Positions 13,801-28,800 of a DNA stretch of 64,000 bases are shown here, piece by piece. Under the pieces are notes generated by a model that saw nothing but the letters and a program-made list of their open reading frames with translations, did no database searches and was not told where the DNA came from. Position numbers and translations under genes: made by a program. Source of the stretch: Onychostoma macrolepis (lineage: Eukaryota > Chordata > Actinopteri > Cypriniformes > Cyprinidae); contig NC_081173.1 of the NCBI RefSeq assembly GCF_012432095.1, positions 19,752,498 to 19,816,497 of the forward strand, given 5' to 3'. Position 1 is the first letter of the stretch. Each line of letters opens with the position of its first letter.

Positions 13801-16800
13801 GCAGTGACCTTTACACACAGGAAGTAATCCAAATAGATTTCCCCTTTTTCTTAAAGGGGCATCATACATTGTGGTAACACCACAGACATGAATTTGGGGG
13901 ACACAACTTTTTTCTTAAATATAACAAAATATGTATTTTTTAAAACAATTTAATAAAATTGTACATGTTAAATAAAATCTATATTCACATTATAACCACT
14001 TTATTTGTGTTAAAAATATTATATTGTTGCAATTACATTCCATGATACCTCTCTAAGGTATGGCGGGAACATGCATATTTTGTTACAAATGCAATCTCTC
14101 AAACTCAATTAAATATGTATTTTAAAACAAAAATTTTACTATTAATAGTGCACAAATTGTGTTTACCCTACAGAATACAAACATGCAAACATTTTATAAT
14201 TTATTGGTATTTAAAGTTTATTTCAACTGTTGTAAAGTAGAGGGACACCACTTGCCACCACAGTTGAAGAATGACCCATGTAATAGAACACCGCAAGTTA
14301 ATACAAATTGTCTGTGACTATTTTATTGTAGGCTAAATAAAAATATTCAGTAAGCTTCTTGAGCCACAAAACATAAACATCCTGCAAATATCAATTATAA
14401 AAATGACTTTTTTTTCAAGTAGGTTAATAAGAAATAATTGACCCATATTGTTCCAAACAGTCATTCTTGAGAAGTGGGACAAAACAGGGTGCAAAATTGA
14501 AAAAATGAAACCTTGTACTCGGACAAATGAAACTACATTTATGTATCTTATATGTACTAAGCTACTGAGCTATGCTTTGATACGACCTCCCAACTTTTCT
14601 CTTTTTTTAACAAAATGCTTTTTACCCTGGACTGTGTAATATAATTTCAACTTTATCTTAACAGCATTCAAGATGTTTTTAACATTTCAAAACACATTCT
14701 TATGTTAGCAGACAGATTACACTTTCACATGTGACCAACAATTCCTCTGACGGAGGTGACACATCTGACAGTGGTGACGAAAACCTGAATTTGTAGTCTT
14801 TTCAACTATCAAATACATTGAATCAATCAATTACTGTATTAAAACAAACACAACAAACAGTGAGTATGTGAGTTATTGTTTATAAAGCTTTTATTCGAGA
14901 GTCACATTTAAGTATTTTAATATATCATTGGAACACAAAATCTTCTGGTGGTGACATCTGACGGTGTTGACAAATTTGGTTCATGTAGTAGCCATTTTGT
15001 TTTTTTCTGTTGATGCTAGATGCTAATGGAACCTGCTTCAGGAGAATAAAATGATCTAAATATTTCAAATAATTTCCTCAGAAATTGGAATATGGTGTTG
15101 ACATATCATGGTTGTGACCAGGAAATATTAACATTAGGATTTCAAATATTCTAAAACTATAAAACTAAGACAGTGATGTGGCAAGTGGGTCCTTTAGAGT
15201 GACAGCTGCCCCTGATATTCCCTGATTTTATTACATTTTAATGAATGTCTGACAGCGTTGACAAAAAGTGGGGACACAAATTTGAAACCTTATGAAACAT
15301 ACATGTGTGACTGAAAAACAACCTTGCTTTGCTATGAGATATTATTAAGTGTTACTTTTGATAAAACAAAGTATTTTTCATCATTAAAAAAACATTTGTG
15401 TCCATGTTATAGCATATGAATGATTGATCCCTTCTCTGTGGACACACTGGTTTAGATGTAGTTAGAAGAAAATAAGTGTCATAGATTTCACATTAATAAT
15501 GATCAAATTAAATTGAAGGGGATAATTGTGTTAAATACATTCTATTATTAATCCCCATAACATTTAAAATTGAAAATATTTATATTTTTTAAACCTGATA
15601 GCAGTTACAATTGCTGGACATGTTTTGTCCCATGTCTTAAGAATGACTGCTAACATAAGAACCCACTGAATATCTTACAAAAAAGCATTAAAGGAGCAGT
15701 CGTCATGTCGTTCCAAACCCGTAAGACCTTCGTTTATCTTCGGAACACAAATATTTTTGATTAAATCGGAGAGATCTCTTACCCTGCATAGACAGCAATG
15801 CAACTGAAATGTTCCCAGGACATCAGTAAAACTGTCCATTTGACATCAGTGGCTCAACTTCAATTTTGAGAAGCTACAAGAATACTTTCTGTGCACAAAG
15901 AAAACAAAAATAACATAATTCAACAATTCTTAACCGCCTACCACCATTTTGGAGAGTACCACGACGCATGTGCGTGCTTTCCCCAGAACGTAATCCACAT
16001 AATCAGTGTTGTTTATGTTCAGGGGAAAGCGCACGCATATCATGGTACTCTCCAAAATGGTGGAAGACAGTAACTCGGGGGAGAAGAATTGTTGTATAAA
16101 GTCATTTTCTTTGCACACAAAAAGTATTTTCGGAGCTTCACAAAATTGAAGTTAAGCCACTGATGTCACATGGACAGTTTTACCAATGTCCTTACTGTAT
16201 TTCTGGGTCTGGGAACATTTCAATTGCATTGATGTCTATGCAGGGTTAGAGAGCTCTCCAGTTTCATCAAAAATATCTTACTTTGTGTTCCAAAGATGAA
16301 CGAAGGTCTTGGAACGGGTTTGGAACAACATGAGGGTGAGTAATTAATGACAGAATTTTCCTTTTTGGTGAACTATCCCTTTAAGTGAATTCATTGTGAT
16401 AAGAGCGCATTCATGATTTTTACCAACGTTATTTTCCTTGTAGGGACAAAATTAGAAAAAGTAAAGGAAAAAATTTAAGGACTCTAAGTGACTGGGGATT
16501 ATAAGGCCTAAAGGGAAGTCTCACAAACTGCTACAAGCATCAGCATTTAAAAAACACTGGTGGCTTATTTGGGACACTTGGGAGCTTAAGTGGTACACAT
16601 GTACCTTAAAAACAGTTTGGACTTGTTATGCGGCGGACTTTGACATTAGTCTTGGCTGAGTCTACACCTTTCTGTTTGAATATGCTCTTCAGCTTCACCT
16701 ACTAGTCAGCTGGTGAATGTGCTCAGAAAGAGGTCAATGGTAGTAGTAGCGTTGCTTTATGGACCCTTTCAGTCATATAAGTGTAACTCATAGTCATGTA

Positions 16801-19800
16801 ATGATTATAATTGTTCCATAATTTCAAGGGTGGTAAAACATTGGTAATTTACAGGCTGTGGAGTTGACTAATCTACAAATTATGCAGCCAATCATGGTGA
16901 CACTTATACCAGATATTTGTTTGGGCTGAATGTAGGTTAATGGGTGATTTGAGTTTAATCATGTAAAATGATCAATCACTTTAATTGCTATCCAAAAGGG
17001 CCCAATACTGTGTGAAGAGCATGTTTGTTTGGATTTGCACATTCACACAGCTTAGCCTTCAATTAAAACCCTCAACAACCAGCTTTTGTACTTAAATATT
17101 GTAGGTTATTTGTACAGCCAAAAAAGCTCCTCCCTCAGGTGAGCAACCTGCTGTAAACTTATAAAAATACCCTGACATGTGACTGTTCGTCAGTTACAAC
17201 AGACAGGATCTGTCCTCTGTTTGCTTGGCACAATACGTTGTGATGCTTTATTCAAACACTGTTCGCCATGTGTCCCCATTCCCAAATAAACCGTGACACA
17301 AAGGCAAATAAACTGTGTACTCACAGTGAGGTCATGTGACAGCAGTAGATTTAAAATCCTCAATCCTATTGCCAGTGTAGACAGACTCAACGTAGTTCAT
17401 AATTGTCTTGGATAGTAGACTAAGAATGTGTAGTTTGTGCTATATGGGTCGACAGAAAGTGTTTGTAAATTGAGAATCCAGCTGCAGATATCACTCACAG
17501 CAAGAGAGAAACTTCTGAGTGGCCTTTGAGTAGATTTACACTAAAGCTGAAGTTTTAAAGTTTAGCTATTTAAAATGTATTTAGATAAAATGGTATAGAA
17601 GTTTAATATCAGTTATTTATGGAAGCCCGTTTCCACCAGTGAATAAATTTTTTTTTTTTAAAAAGGCTGACTTTTTATCTCAGAATTGCGTGACGCAGTT
17701 CTGATTTTAGAAGTCAGAATTGTGAGATGTAAACTTGCAATTTTAAGAATATATCAGTCTTTTTCCCCATCAAAAAATGGACTTTAATAACTCGCAATTG
17801 CGAGTTTATATCTCACAATTCTGAAAAAAGAGAATTGTGAGATATAAATTCTGACTTTTTTCTCACAATTGTGAGTTAAGACTTTTTATCTTGCAAATTC
17901 TGACTTTATTTCCTGCAGTTTTGAGTTTATATCTTATAATTCTGTCTCGCAACTGCAAGTTTATATTTCACAATTCTGAGAAAAAAGCCAGAATTGTGAT
18001 GTAAACTCGTAATTGCGAGAAAAAAAGTTTTTTTTTATTCAGTGGCGGAAACGGCTTCCATAGTTATCAACCATAACATGAAAATAATTAAATAAAAACT
18101 GTTGTAAAGATTATTTATTTAGATTATATTCATTTTATAGCTAAATTACCTGTCTAGTTTCCTGTGCTCTGTAAAATAAATGTAAGATCCAGGAATCCAT
18201 TTGCCTCGCTATATAAAGAAAATGAATATAACTCTGCATGACATCAATGCATTTTTTTTCTTTCAAGTTAGTTTTCTGTGCTACCAGCAAATTATAAGGT
18301 TATACCTACAAGAACTGGCCACACCGCATGCTTACTCTCTTCCATCACACAGAGCTAAACTCATACATTTGGCTGTTCCCTCCGGGGAGAAGCTTGATCA
18401 AAAAACCTAGATATATGAGTTAAAGTTTCAGCTTGTTTTCACCTGATGCTGTTGGCATGACTGTGATACCTGTAAAGGTGAGACCTTTAAAGAGTCACAA
18501 TATTTTTACAGTTACAGGTTAAACAAATTTCACTTCAGTGCTTGTGCTCAGGTTCAATTTTAAATGTGCATGTTTATGCATCTTTGAACAAACACATTTT
18601 CAATGTGATGTGCCTGGGGGGTTTAAGGATGGGTTTGGAATGTGAAGCAGAATATTTAGCAAAAGACCCTGCAATCTTATAGGCCTCAGACAACTCCCTT
18701 CTGATTGCTCTCATGTGCTGTTTAGGTTCCTAGGTCGTTAATACATGTACGTGCATGTAATTGAAAAACTTTGAATTTGTAGAATCAGTCTGAGCTGTCT
18801 ACATGACATCTACATGCTTCTATCACATAACTCAAAGCATAAGTTACTTCAGTTCATCATCAGTCATTCAAGTTGCTCAAGTAACAGTTGCTCTTTGTTT
18901 AAAATAGGTTTATGTGAATGACAACGACATGATTCACTTTCAAAAAATGTGATTGCTTCCTTCATGATGGGGACTTTTGGATGCACCTGTTCCACCATAA
19001 TACTTCTTGTTTAATGCTGGCCAAATCAGAGCTGAGATATTATAAGAACGTGTAATGGCACACAATTAGGCCGTTGTGTTCATTAAGAAGGTGAATCAGA
19101 GCCATGATGTACTGATGCCTGAATTCCTGCCTGGATGACTGTATTCACCCTTGATTTGCACCCACTTTACTTAAGTTATTTTAGGTGGTGCTGTACAGTG
19201 GGTGTGTTTGTGTTAGTAAGTGCATGTGTTTTAGTGTGTGTTGTCTGTCCACATCTTGTTCTCTGAAAGTATGCAGCAGGTTTCCGGTGACGGGATATTT
19301 TTGAAGAAAATGAATAACCTGTATTTGGATGAGCTGTTTGTCTTAGGAAAGACAGATCATTTAATGTTGTACATTCTTGTTGTTTTGGCTGACTGACTCG
19401 AGCGTTGGCGCCACACAGTAAATTCGAGGCCACTTTTTTGTTTGCTGTCTTTGCTCTTTGTGAATTTATCTGAACTTTAAACCGAATCCTCAATCTCCAG
19501 ATCTCTAACTGAATGTCATCTTCCACAGAACTGAGTCTGAGACATTGGGAGCTGGCGACACTGAAACTCAGGATGATGAGAAGTGGATTAAACGCAAGAC
19601 ATCTCTGTTTGGCACTGTCCTCAGGTCAAAGGTCAGAGAGCACCACACTTGTACTTCAGTTGGTTTTAAACCAATTTGTCTATGCAATACATATGTCAAA
19701 ATTATAGAAACATTTATCTTGGAATTTTAGAGTTAATTTGTCCAACACTTTCAGTATTGAAAGTGTTGCAATGCAAAAAAAAAAAAAAAGAGGTACATAT

Positions 19801-22800
19801 AACACTAATATTTAAACAGAGTTTGAAAATGAAGGTGATTAGCACAGTAGTGCAATTAGTGCAGTATGTGTGCAAAATAATAATAATAGGAAACAGTACA
19901 TCCTCCTTCTATGAGTCAAGGTTTGACTGGTTAGCGTGGCCCCATTGCCACCTGCTGGTAAATGTCGAAACTTTACCATCTTTGTCAATTTATGCTTAAC
20001 ACAGTTGTTTTGCAGAACAAAGTTTAGCACAGAATAATGAATAAAATGAAAAAGAGAAAATAAACAAAAAAAATCATGCATGCTTTTAAGTGCACCCTGA
20101 TCCCAAATGTCAATTATTCTTGTTTCATAATTGTTAATTGCTATAGTCCATCTCATATGTTTATGTCCATATTTTACATTTTAAATAAATGAATAAATAG
20201 ACAAACAAACAGTTATTTATTGATGATGATGTAATAAAGGAATGATTTAATCTCTCTTGTCATGCTTATGTTCAGTAGTCCAGAAATAATATGCATACCT
20301 TTTTTTTTTTTTTTTGCACGAGAGACATGCACAGACGTGATGAAGAACACGGATGATTAAGGCAAATTGTGCTAAATGTCATTTCAGCAGCACTGAGTTG
20401 TGTGGAAAACGAGGAGGAGGAGAATTTTTATTTATTGTTCTTGCTTCTGTCCTGTTCTCTTTTTTAAAGACTTATGAGTCTGTCTGTAAGCCTTTAAGGC
20501 TACATATAAGGCTAGTATATTCCTAAACACTGATCAGAACAAATAATTTTATAAAATATTCTTAGTTTACATTGAGTAATATTTTTATATATTTTTATGT
20601 AATCTGTTCAGTATTGTTTTAGTTAATTGTATTTGTTTTTATAAAAAAATAATTATTGTCTTGCATCCTAAGGTTTTAAAATATTTGAAACAAGATGGAG
20701 CTGTTAATGTATGTTTATTGGTCAGTATTTAAAGTGGTTCCACATAAAAGAAGGGTCAAAGTACACACATCCAAAAACGTTTTGGCCAGGTGCAAGATCA
20801 AAGGGTATCGTCAAATACTAGAAAAAAGTTCTGCACACTGTTAATCTCCTTTTATTCCAAATAAAATTAAAAGTGGCAACTTTTCGGTCAAAGACCTTCG
20901 TCAGGCCTAAACAGTATTTAAAGTGGGCCGTCTGTAATCTGGTTTACTATTTAAAAGTACTTTTTTAAAGTAATTTTTAAAGAATACTTTTTAAAACAGT
21001 ATGAAGTTTATGTATGTATATCAAGTTGTTGAGTTTTGGAGTTTAGGTTTTTTTTTTTTTTTTTTTTTCAGGAACTGAGCACTTTTTGAGTTTTTGTTTG
21101 CACAATATTCCTTTTTGAATTTTTTTAACTTGACCAGCAGGTGGGGCTATGTGCGTGTGCGAGTGTGCACGTGTGAGTGTGTTTATTGTGGCTAAACAAT
21201 CCACAATGGCTTCACAATAAAGTGTTCACAGTGCTGACAGTTTAAGCTTTAGGCAGTTCTTCAGAAATTTCTATGAGAAGATGCCTGTAAAGTTTGTTCT
21301 TCCATGTAAATTTCCATTAGGTTGCTTTTGAAATCATATCATAAACATAACGTCATTACTTTTACGTTGTTGTTTCACGCAGTGTCTTTTGATTTATGCC
21401 ATTATTTATGACGCAGATAAGCATAACTCCTCAATAAAAAAGAAGATGGCATTGATTAGTGATGTTGAAAGCTCATTAGTGTAATTCCAGCAGGTTAAAA
21501 GTTATTAATAAATGGGACAGGTGTGTTTCATAGGTAATTAATTTGGCTTTAAATTAAGCCAAATTAACATTAATTAAGGCTTGTCTTCAGATGTTTTACA
21601 TTAGATTCAGTATCACAAAAATGTGTCATGTTTGTCATCAAAGATACTCAAATGTTCAGTATATACGTCATTTAGAAATGAGACAGAGTTGTGTATTTCA
21701 TAATACTAGCGAACAGCATCGATTATTTGAGTTATATGACAGGTTGACTGATGACAGCAGATATGGTCATTTTGAACCGTACCACCTGCAGTTCAAAGAA
21801 TACTAGGGCCTCCACCCAGACTGACAGACAATGACACATCTCTCTATCTCACTTCATGACATTTTATCCTCTAATGTTATCAGATGGAACACTAAATGCA
21901 CTTTAGCAGCAGACTTATCATATTTCACCAGACAGCAGAACAACATTTAATTTCCCAAGGAGATATGAATTAGGGTGATAATGCAATAGATGCATAATGC
22001 ATCTATTAATCTGTCAATTATTTCTTTGAGTAATTAGATTTTCTTCTTTGCTGTTCTTCTTCTTCTTGCTTCTTATTGTTCATATAAAAATGCCATTATT
22101 ACGTTTTTCAATTTCGTTTATGATTAAACGATCATTCTGTTGTGTTCTGTGCTCTCGTTGTCATTAGTAAAAAATGGTTGAATCACATTCAGTAAATGAA
22201 ACTAGTATAGTAGGGTGTTTCATGAATACTTTAATGAAAAGCCTATAAACTTTTTCCAATGAATCATTATCTCATTCCTCTCGTGCCTAACGATGTCATT
22301 AAAAAATGCAAATCAAACAGGTTACTATGAGACATAAAATGTTTCTTGAGTTAAGAACTTTACAATTAAGATTGTATGGGATCATAAATAAATATATTTA
22401 TTTACATTTGTGAACAATGCACTGATGCATATGAATGCGTCTTTATATTATATTATTTTTTCTTTCTCTTTTTCATTGTATTCATTCTCCCCTTCACCTC
22501 TTTTCTTTTTTCTTTTTTTTTTTTTACTTACATTCTATAATTTCTTTTTTGACTTTCTGTTCCTTTTATTTTTTTAGAAAGTGCAACACAGTTACTCGGA
22601 GAGTGACCTTCGTAAAACCAAGGGCTTTGCTCTATCCCTATCCTGGAAGAAGAAGAAGAAAAGAGATCTAACCCAGGATCTTTCAAGCAATAGTGAAGTC
22701 CCAGGGGTCAAGGATCATATCAGTGAACTGGAAGAATTTGACAACCAGGTAGACACAGAACAAAGCCAGGCTGGTTTTTCACCAGAACCCACCAGTACTT

Positions 22801-25800
22801 CTGACCAATCCCAGTCCCGGGATGTCCTGAGTGATATGTCTAGGCCTAATAAGGAGGATGCAGGTTTTATGCCTTCAGATCTGGACAGTACATCGATACC
22901 ATATATTGACTCTTCTCTGTCTGATAGTGATGTTTACCAGACACCCCCAGACAGCCCATCTGCAGATAAATTTGCTCAGTACTTCAGCTCTCAGCACTCT
23001 GCTGACTCATTCTGTCCTGTTCCTGATCTGGAAACTGCAGCAAGTATTGACACATGCACAGTCCATAATTCAAACATAAATCTGAACCCCAGTGGTGTTT
23101 CTTTTAGGGATGATCATCCTTTCTCTGATTTTGAAACATCTAAATCAGGAATTTCAGATGTTGAGGTCAATATCATCCCCTCAGATGTTACTCCTAACAA
23201 CAATGAAATGGCTTTTCAAAAAGAGTCGCACCTGGAACGTAAAGAATCAAAAGATATAACCTCTTCCATCCCTAAGAGTTCCACCGCTATCATTCATGAA
23301 ACTTCCACATCTTGCATTCCACAGACATCCCAAAGTTCCATCTCTTCCATTCCGCAAAGTTACATTTCTTCCATCCCCCAAAGTTCCACCTCTGTCATCC
23401 GTGATGGTTTCACTGTGACCCAGAGTTCCAGCTCAAATTCATATTCTGCCGATAACCTTCCAGAACATTCCTCCAGTCTTCTACCTTACATTATATCTAC
23501 TAAGGTAGAAGATTCTCAAACCAGCGCTGCAAATAACAGAAACATGTCTGCCAGCAACGGTGATGTCTACATTGACCCTTCCGGCGCCGATAATGTTTCA
23601 TCCATGCCAGATGTGATTGTGTCTAGCACTATGTCCTCCTCCAGAATCACAGAGAACAGTTTGGATGCTGATACTGATAGAAAGCCAATTTTATTTCTCT
23701 CCAATACTGATGTCTCTGAAAGTGATTTAAGCTCAATACCTCAGAGTTTAACCAAAATCACTGTACATTCCACTTCTGATTCAAGTTTACTGAAAGAATC
23801 TCACCCTCAGATTAATTGTGAGACAGCTTCAATGGAATCTTATGAAACTAACAATTATTCTTCCTCAACATATGCCACTGACTCAGAGAAACCTAGTCCT
23901 GATGAACCTGTCCTTCTTGAGAATGAGTCAGATGTGACTTTAACTCATTATAAGACATGTAACATTAAGCCAACTGTCACCATTGACCTTTCAGGTCCCT
24001 CAGACCCCATCAGCCCTGACCATTCCCAGAGAGGCCTCACTAAATATACCTCTTACTCAGATGTGGAAATCTTAGCTGAAATATCAGAACCAGACCAAAT
24101 AAGCCAGGAGAGCGACCAAGCTAAATCGTCAAACTCTTCAGAAACGTCCTCAGATTTTCCGGACAGTGCTACCTCCAGCACTTTGACCTCTGAAGCCGTA
24201 CCTGCCTACATAATTCATCCTCCCCCTCACTTAGATGTGTCAGACCAGCTGTTCAGCTCTCAAACCCCAAAGACAGAGATAGACACACAACAGAAAACAT
24301 TCAAAGAGTATGAAGATCCTGAGGAAGATGTTCAGGGGGAGTCTACTCAAGAAAGTCATGAGTTGATTGACCAGGTTAAAACCACAGCTGTTCTGACTAC
24401 TAGAAATGACCTTCAGGACAAATGTGGACCGGACGTGGAGGAAAGAGGTAGATTAGATAACATTTATAATGAACATCATGACGTTACAGTTGTTCAAGGC
24501 TATGAATCAGAGCAGATCACAGAAGACCAGGCTGAAACCACAGCAGAGAGTATGAACACTGGAAATGACCTTCACATGTCTGGAAAGGAGACATATGGCC
24601 AAGAAGTAGAGGAACAAAGTCAACTAGGTGATGATAAGTATGTAATTCTATCGAATCACGAAAAAGAACAAATCATGGATGTTTTATCACAACAGCAAAT
24701 GTTACATAACAAGGTTTCTGAAACATATGAGGTGGTTGAACAGAAGAGAGATGAATTGCAAATGGTCCAAATCACAAGAGAAGCATCTGCCATGCAAGGT
24801 GCAATGGAAGCAGAGGTATGTGGAGGCACTGAAGTGTTGACAGGTCAAGCAGAGCAGCAGATTCACCATCTTGCTCCACTGAAACCAGCCCTACCAGTCA
24901 ATCAAGAATGTGGTCCTGAAGAATGCACTTTGGCCCCTCCCTTTTCTGAGCCAGTGAAGGTATCACTTGCAGATTCAAGAATGGAAACACACAGTCACCT
25001 GGAGATTTGTCTCCACCCCTTGGCCCCGCAGCAGTCAAGCGAAGAAATAACAATACTGGAGGACACGGCTAGGTGCAAATACCACACTGAGAGGGAGGAA
25101 TACACCAGCAGTGAAGAAACTGAGGATATAGCCACATTTCTCCCAGGAACACAAGACAGTGAATGTCAAGAACACAACAGTGCACACACCACAGAGGAGA
25201 CCTGCAGACACACCAAAGACACAAGCCACAAACAGGGAGAGGTGACAGTGACAAAGGTGAAGTCAGCCAGAGATAACATCACTCACAGGGACTGGGTACA
25301 AATCAGCGAAAGTACACCAGACAACAGAAGGGAAAACGAAGATTCCGTAGAAATTAACGCTGTTCCTGATCAGCTACTTTCAAGAAGTTTAATACCAAGT
25401 GACAGGTGAGATACAAATTATCTTGTTTTTAATCTATAGGCAATTAGTGTGTGTGTTGGTGTACTGTTTTTTACTTATTTTTATTTTTATTTCTTTTAAA
25501 CCATGTAAATAAGAATTCCCGTTTCCTTTTATGTTTTATTCTTAATAATTGGATTTGTGCATTTATTTACAGTATGCATTGTTTATGAAAAAATACAAAA
25601 TGCATGAATCAAGTAATTTACAAAATATTGAATTATTTTTAAATGTTATATATTATTTATAATTTATGCATGGTTTAAGAGAAGATACAAAATCAAATCA
25701 GCTTACCATGTTTGAATTGCACATTTTTCGCATGGCAAATGCAAACCCTCAGTTCTGACTGAAATGTCCCCCTAAAGTGATTCACATTACATTTATATTA

Positions 25801-28800
25801 ATTCACTTAGCTGACACCACTATCCAAAGTGACTTACAAATGAGGAACAGTGCAAGCAGTTTCTAACCATTCTTGTAACCATCAATATTTGCAGTACACC
25901 ATGCCAAGTTTTAAGTATGAGTGTGTGCTCAAGCTGGAACAGAAGTGAAATGCAGAAATGTAGAGAATAAGATATTAAAAAGGGGTTATTATATGAAGAA
26001 CCTTTATTTATAGTTCATTTTTATGTGTAAAGTGATATATGAGATGAAGTCAAATTCTGGGAGATGGATATGAGCATAAAGTTGTTTATTTACAGCACCG
26101 TTCTTATTCCACGTGTTCAGCAACTTTATATTCTGGCTTCTGTTTCTCTCTCTGCCAGTTTCATTGTATGCAGTTTAGACAGAATGATTATTCTGTCTCT
26201 TTTAGATTTGTTAAGATGAACTTCAAATTCTTTTGTGTCAGTGAGGTTGAAGTTCTTGTGCCAAGAAGGGACAGGTTTATCAAAGCCTCACCCACTCGCA
26301 ACCTTGCGTCTCATATGTTCATTTGAATGGGATAGGCTGCTGAAGGAATGCAAGGTAGTTCAAAGTATGCTATTGACTCATATTTAAAGATACACATTCT
26401 TGAAATAGCCCTCTTGAATGCTTCCTAGGCTAACAAGTATAACCACCAGGAATGTAGCTGATGGATTTGCATATTGCATTTATTTGCATGCTTAGATTTT
26501 GGTAATGCTTACATTATGCCTGTGTGTCCGTTAAATGCGGTGGCTAACATAAACTAGCAATAAATACTTTTACAGGATTTATTAAACTAGGTTGATGTTC
26601 ATTTGTACAAATGCTAGTACATTTTAACATTACATGAATATGTTTTGAACAAATATGATTTAACGATATTATATTTATAAATTAACATAAATATAATTAA
26701 ATTTTAATGTATTTTTAGTTCATAATATTTAATGCAATAGTTAATCCTAAATGATTTCAACCTTATTGTTAAGATATACTTCCATGCATCATAGAGGCAT
26801 CAGTTTGATTGTGAGAATTTATGTATTTCATTCAGTTCAGTTTAGTTCAATTCACTTAACTACTGTTTGGATTTTTTTATCAGCCTCTGTTACTATAAAT
26901 CTGAATTGCAAGGTTTCATACAGCACATGACATTGTCAGTCTTGTAATCTTTCAGACACCCTGTCAAATACATTCATCAATGTCAATCATTTTAAAAGCT
27001 TAGGTGTTTTTGTGTTACAAAACAAATTACAGGCAGCAACATCAGTGGGAACATATTTCAGTGCAAAAATCAATGCACATTCCTACTGTAGCTCTGAGCA
27101 ATGCCTAGTACATGGATGTCTAGAATGATTGCAGTTATGCGAGTGACAGACAGACATTATGAAAGAGATCCTCAACCTTGTATGCAAAACGTGGCCCTCC
27201 GTTACCATGTTCTTATTTGCATATTCGAAGCTTCAACCTTGTTATCAGTGCTGTCTCATCGGACATGTTATGAACAGAATGTGAAACGTTTTTGCCTGGA
27301 AGTGTAAATGTGCTATTTAACTTTGGATTTGACATTTAAAAAAGGCAATAACACATACTTAGATGGAGGACATCTGTCCATGACTCGCCTTGACCTTATT
27401 TGTAATGAATTACCCGGCTTATATAGGTGATTTTAAGGAAATTCCAATGTTGAGCCTTTTTTGGCATGGAAGAGCTGAAATAATCCCTACAATTACTATA
27501 GTAAACTGTGAAGAATAAGACTGATGAAGTATACACTATGCTAAGCTCCGCCCCCTTTTGATAACTGACTCAAACAATGCGGACAGGCTTTACACAACAT
27601 TCCATGTCAGTGAATCGGAGATTTCTGAGAACAGTATGATTGTCAGTAAAATGTGCTCATGGAGTTGTAAAAATGGATTGGACATTATTCTTACATGGGC
27701 AAATTCAGTTTTTAATCTGCTGTTCTTCTTTCAAGAAATGTATCTGAAAAGACATCAAGTTAATATAAATTTACGGTGGAACAAATGTGTCCATGTTCAT
27801 TTGTGAATGAGTGCTGGCACATTGTTTAATCCTTAGCATGCACTTACCAAGAGTCTTTTATTTACTACAACAATATAAAATATTTAAAGAATTGCATTGC
27901 ATTGTTATGGTATTACATTTGAATTAATCTTATTGATAGAATCCCGGATAGATCTATAATTGCATTACACCCATGGGGGAGGTATTGCATCATCTGGAAC
28001 ACAGACCTTTGACTTGATGATGGTTTTTAACAAACAAACATGCTCTCCAGCAGGATTTGCTGGGAAAAAGGTCTTTAAGTTCACTAAGCGGTTCTCCCAC
28101 AGTCTAGAATGGTCATGTAAATGTGTGTGTAAAATCTCAAAAATGCTTGTTAGGCACCAGTTGGCAATTATACAGTAGATGCCATTTGTGTTACAGGAAA
28201 TGGAGTCTTTAAGCTACACCTTAACTGACATTGACAATTATAGATATCTCTGGTGTGTCACATAGCATGTGAATTGTCTAAACACACACACACCAAAAAA
28301 AACTAATTATATTCCTAATGCACCAACCTCTAAAAACAAAGGCTGTAAGAGAATCAATGTAACTTGAACGGACATCTTGAAAGAACACTTATATTTAGGC
28401 AATAGCATTTGTTTTAATTTATTTTATCTCTCCAGTGGGGCTTGTGTGGTCAACACGTGTGAATCACAAAACAGAGCTTGGCCACCACCCAAGATCAGAG
28501 CCACAACAATTCTCAGAATGTAGACAAAATGCTCTGGAAATTCACTTGAACTAATATGTGAATAAGTATAAGTATAATAAGTTCTACACAAGTGCGTATG
28601 GTGGTGCAGTATAGTTAGTGAGTGTGCATTTTTAAGACTTTTTTAAAATGATTATTATTAAAATCTGTTGATTATTTCTTAAGTTGCAAGGGACCAAAGA
28701 TGGAATGTAAAGCTCCGTTTTACCACCAGGGGGTGTGATTTACCGTAGCTGACCCAGAGTGACTAGTTCTGCCAACTGCTATAACTTGATACCTCTCCCT

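Larger units (their letters stand above)
8052..19528 (+). other. Intron 1 of the crybg2-like gene (11.5 kb, repeat-filled)
   Basis: Begins GGTAAAAACC and ends TTCCACAG. It holds, in order: a short palindromic MITE, a solo LTR-like element, a hAT MITE, a deleted LTR retrotransposon, two elements with subterminal motif arrays, a TTAA palindrome and a second palindrome near 17.6-18.1 kb, all listed separately. Between 11.75 and 13.26 kb, 16.4 and 17.6 kb, and 18.1 and 19.5 kb I see only AT-rich unique-looking DNA with no convincing exon. Confidence 0.75.
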
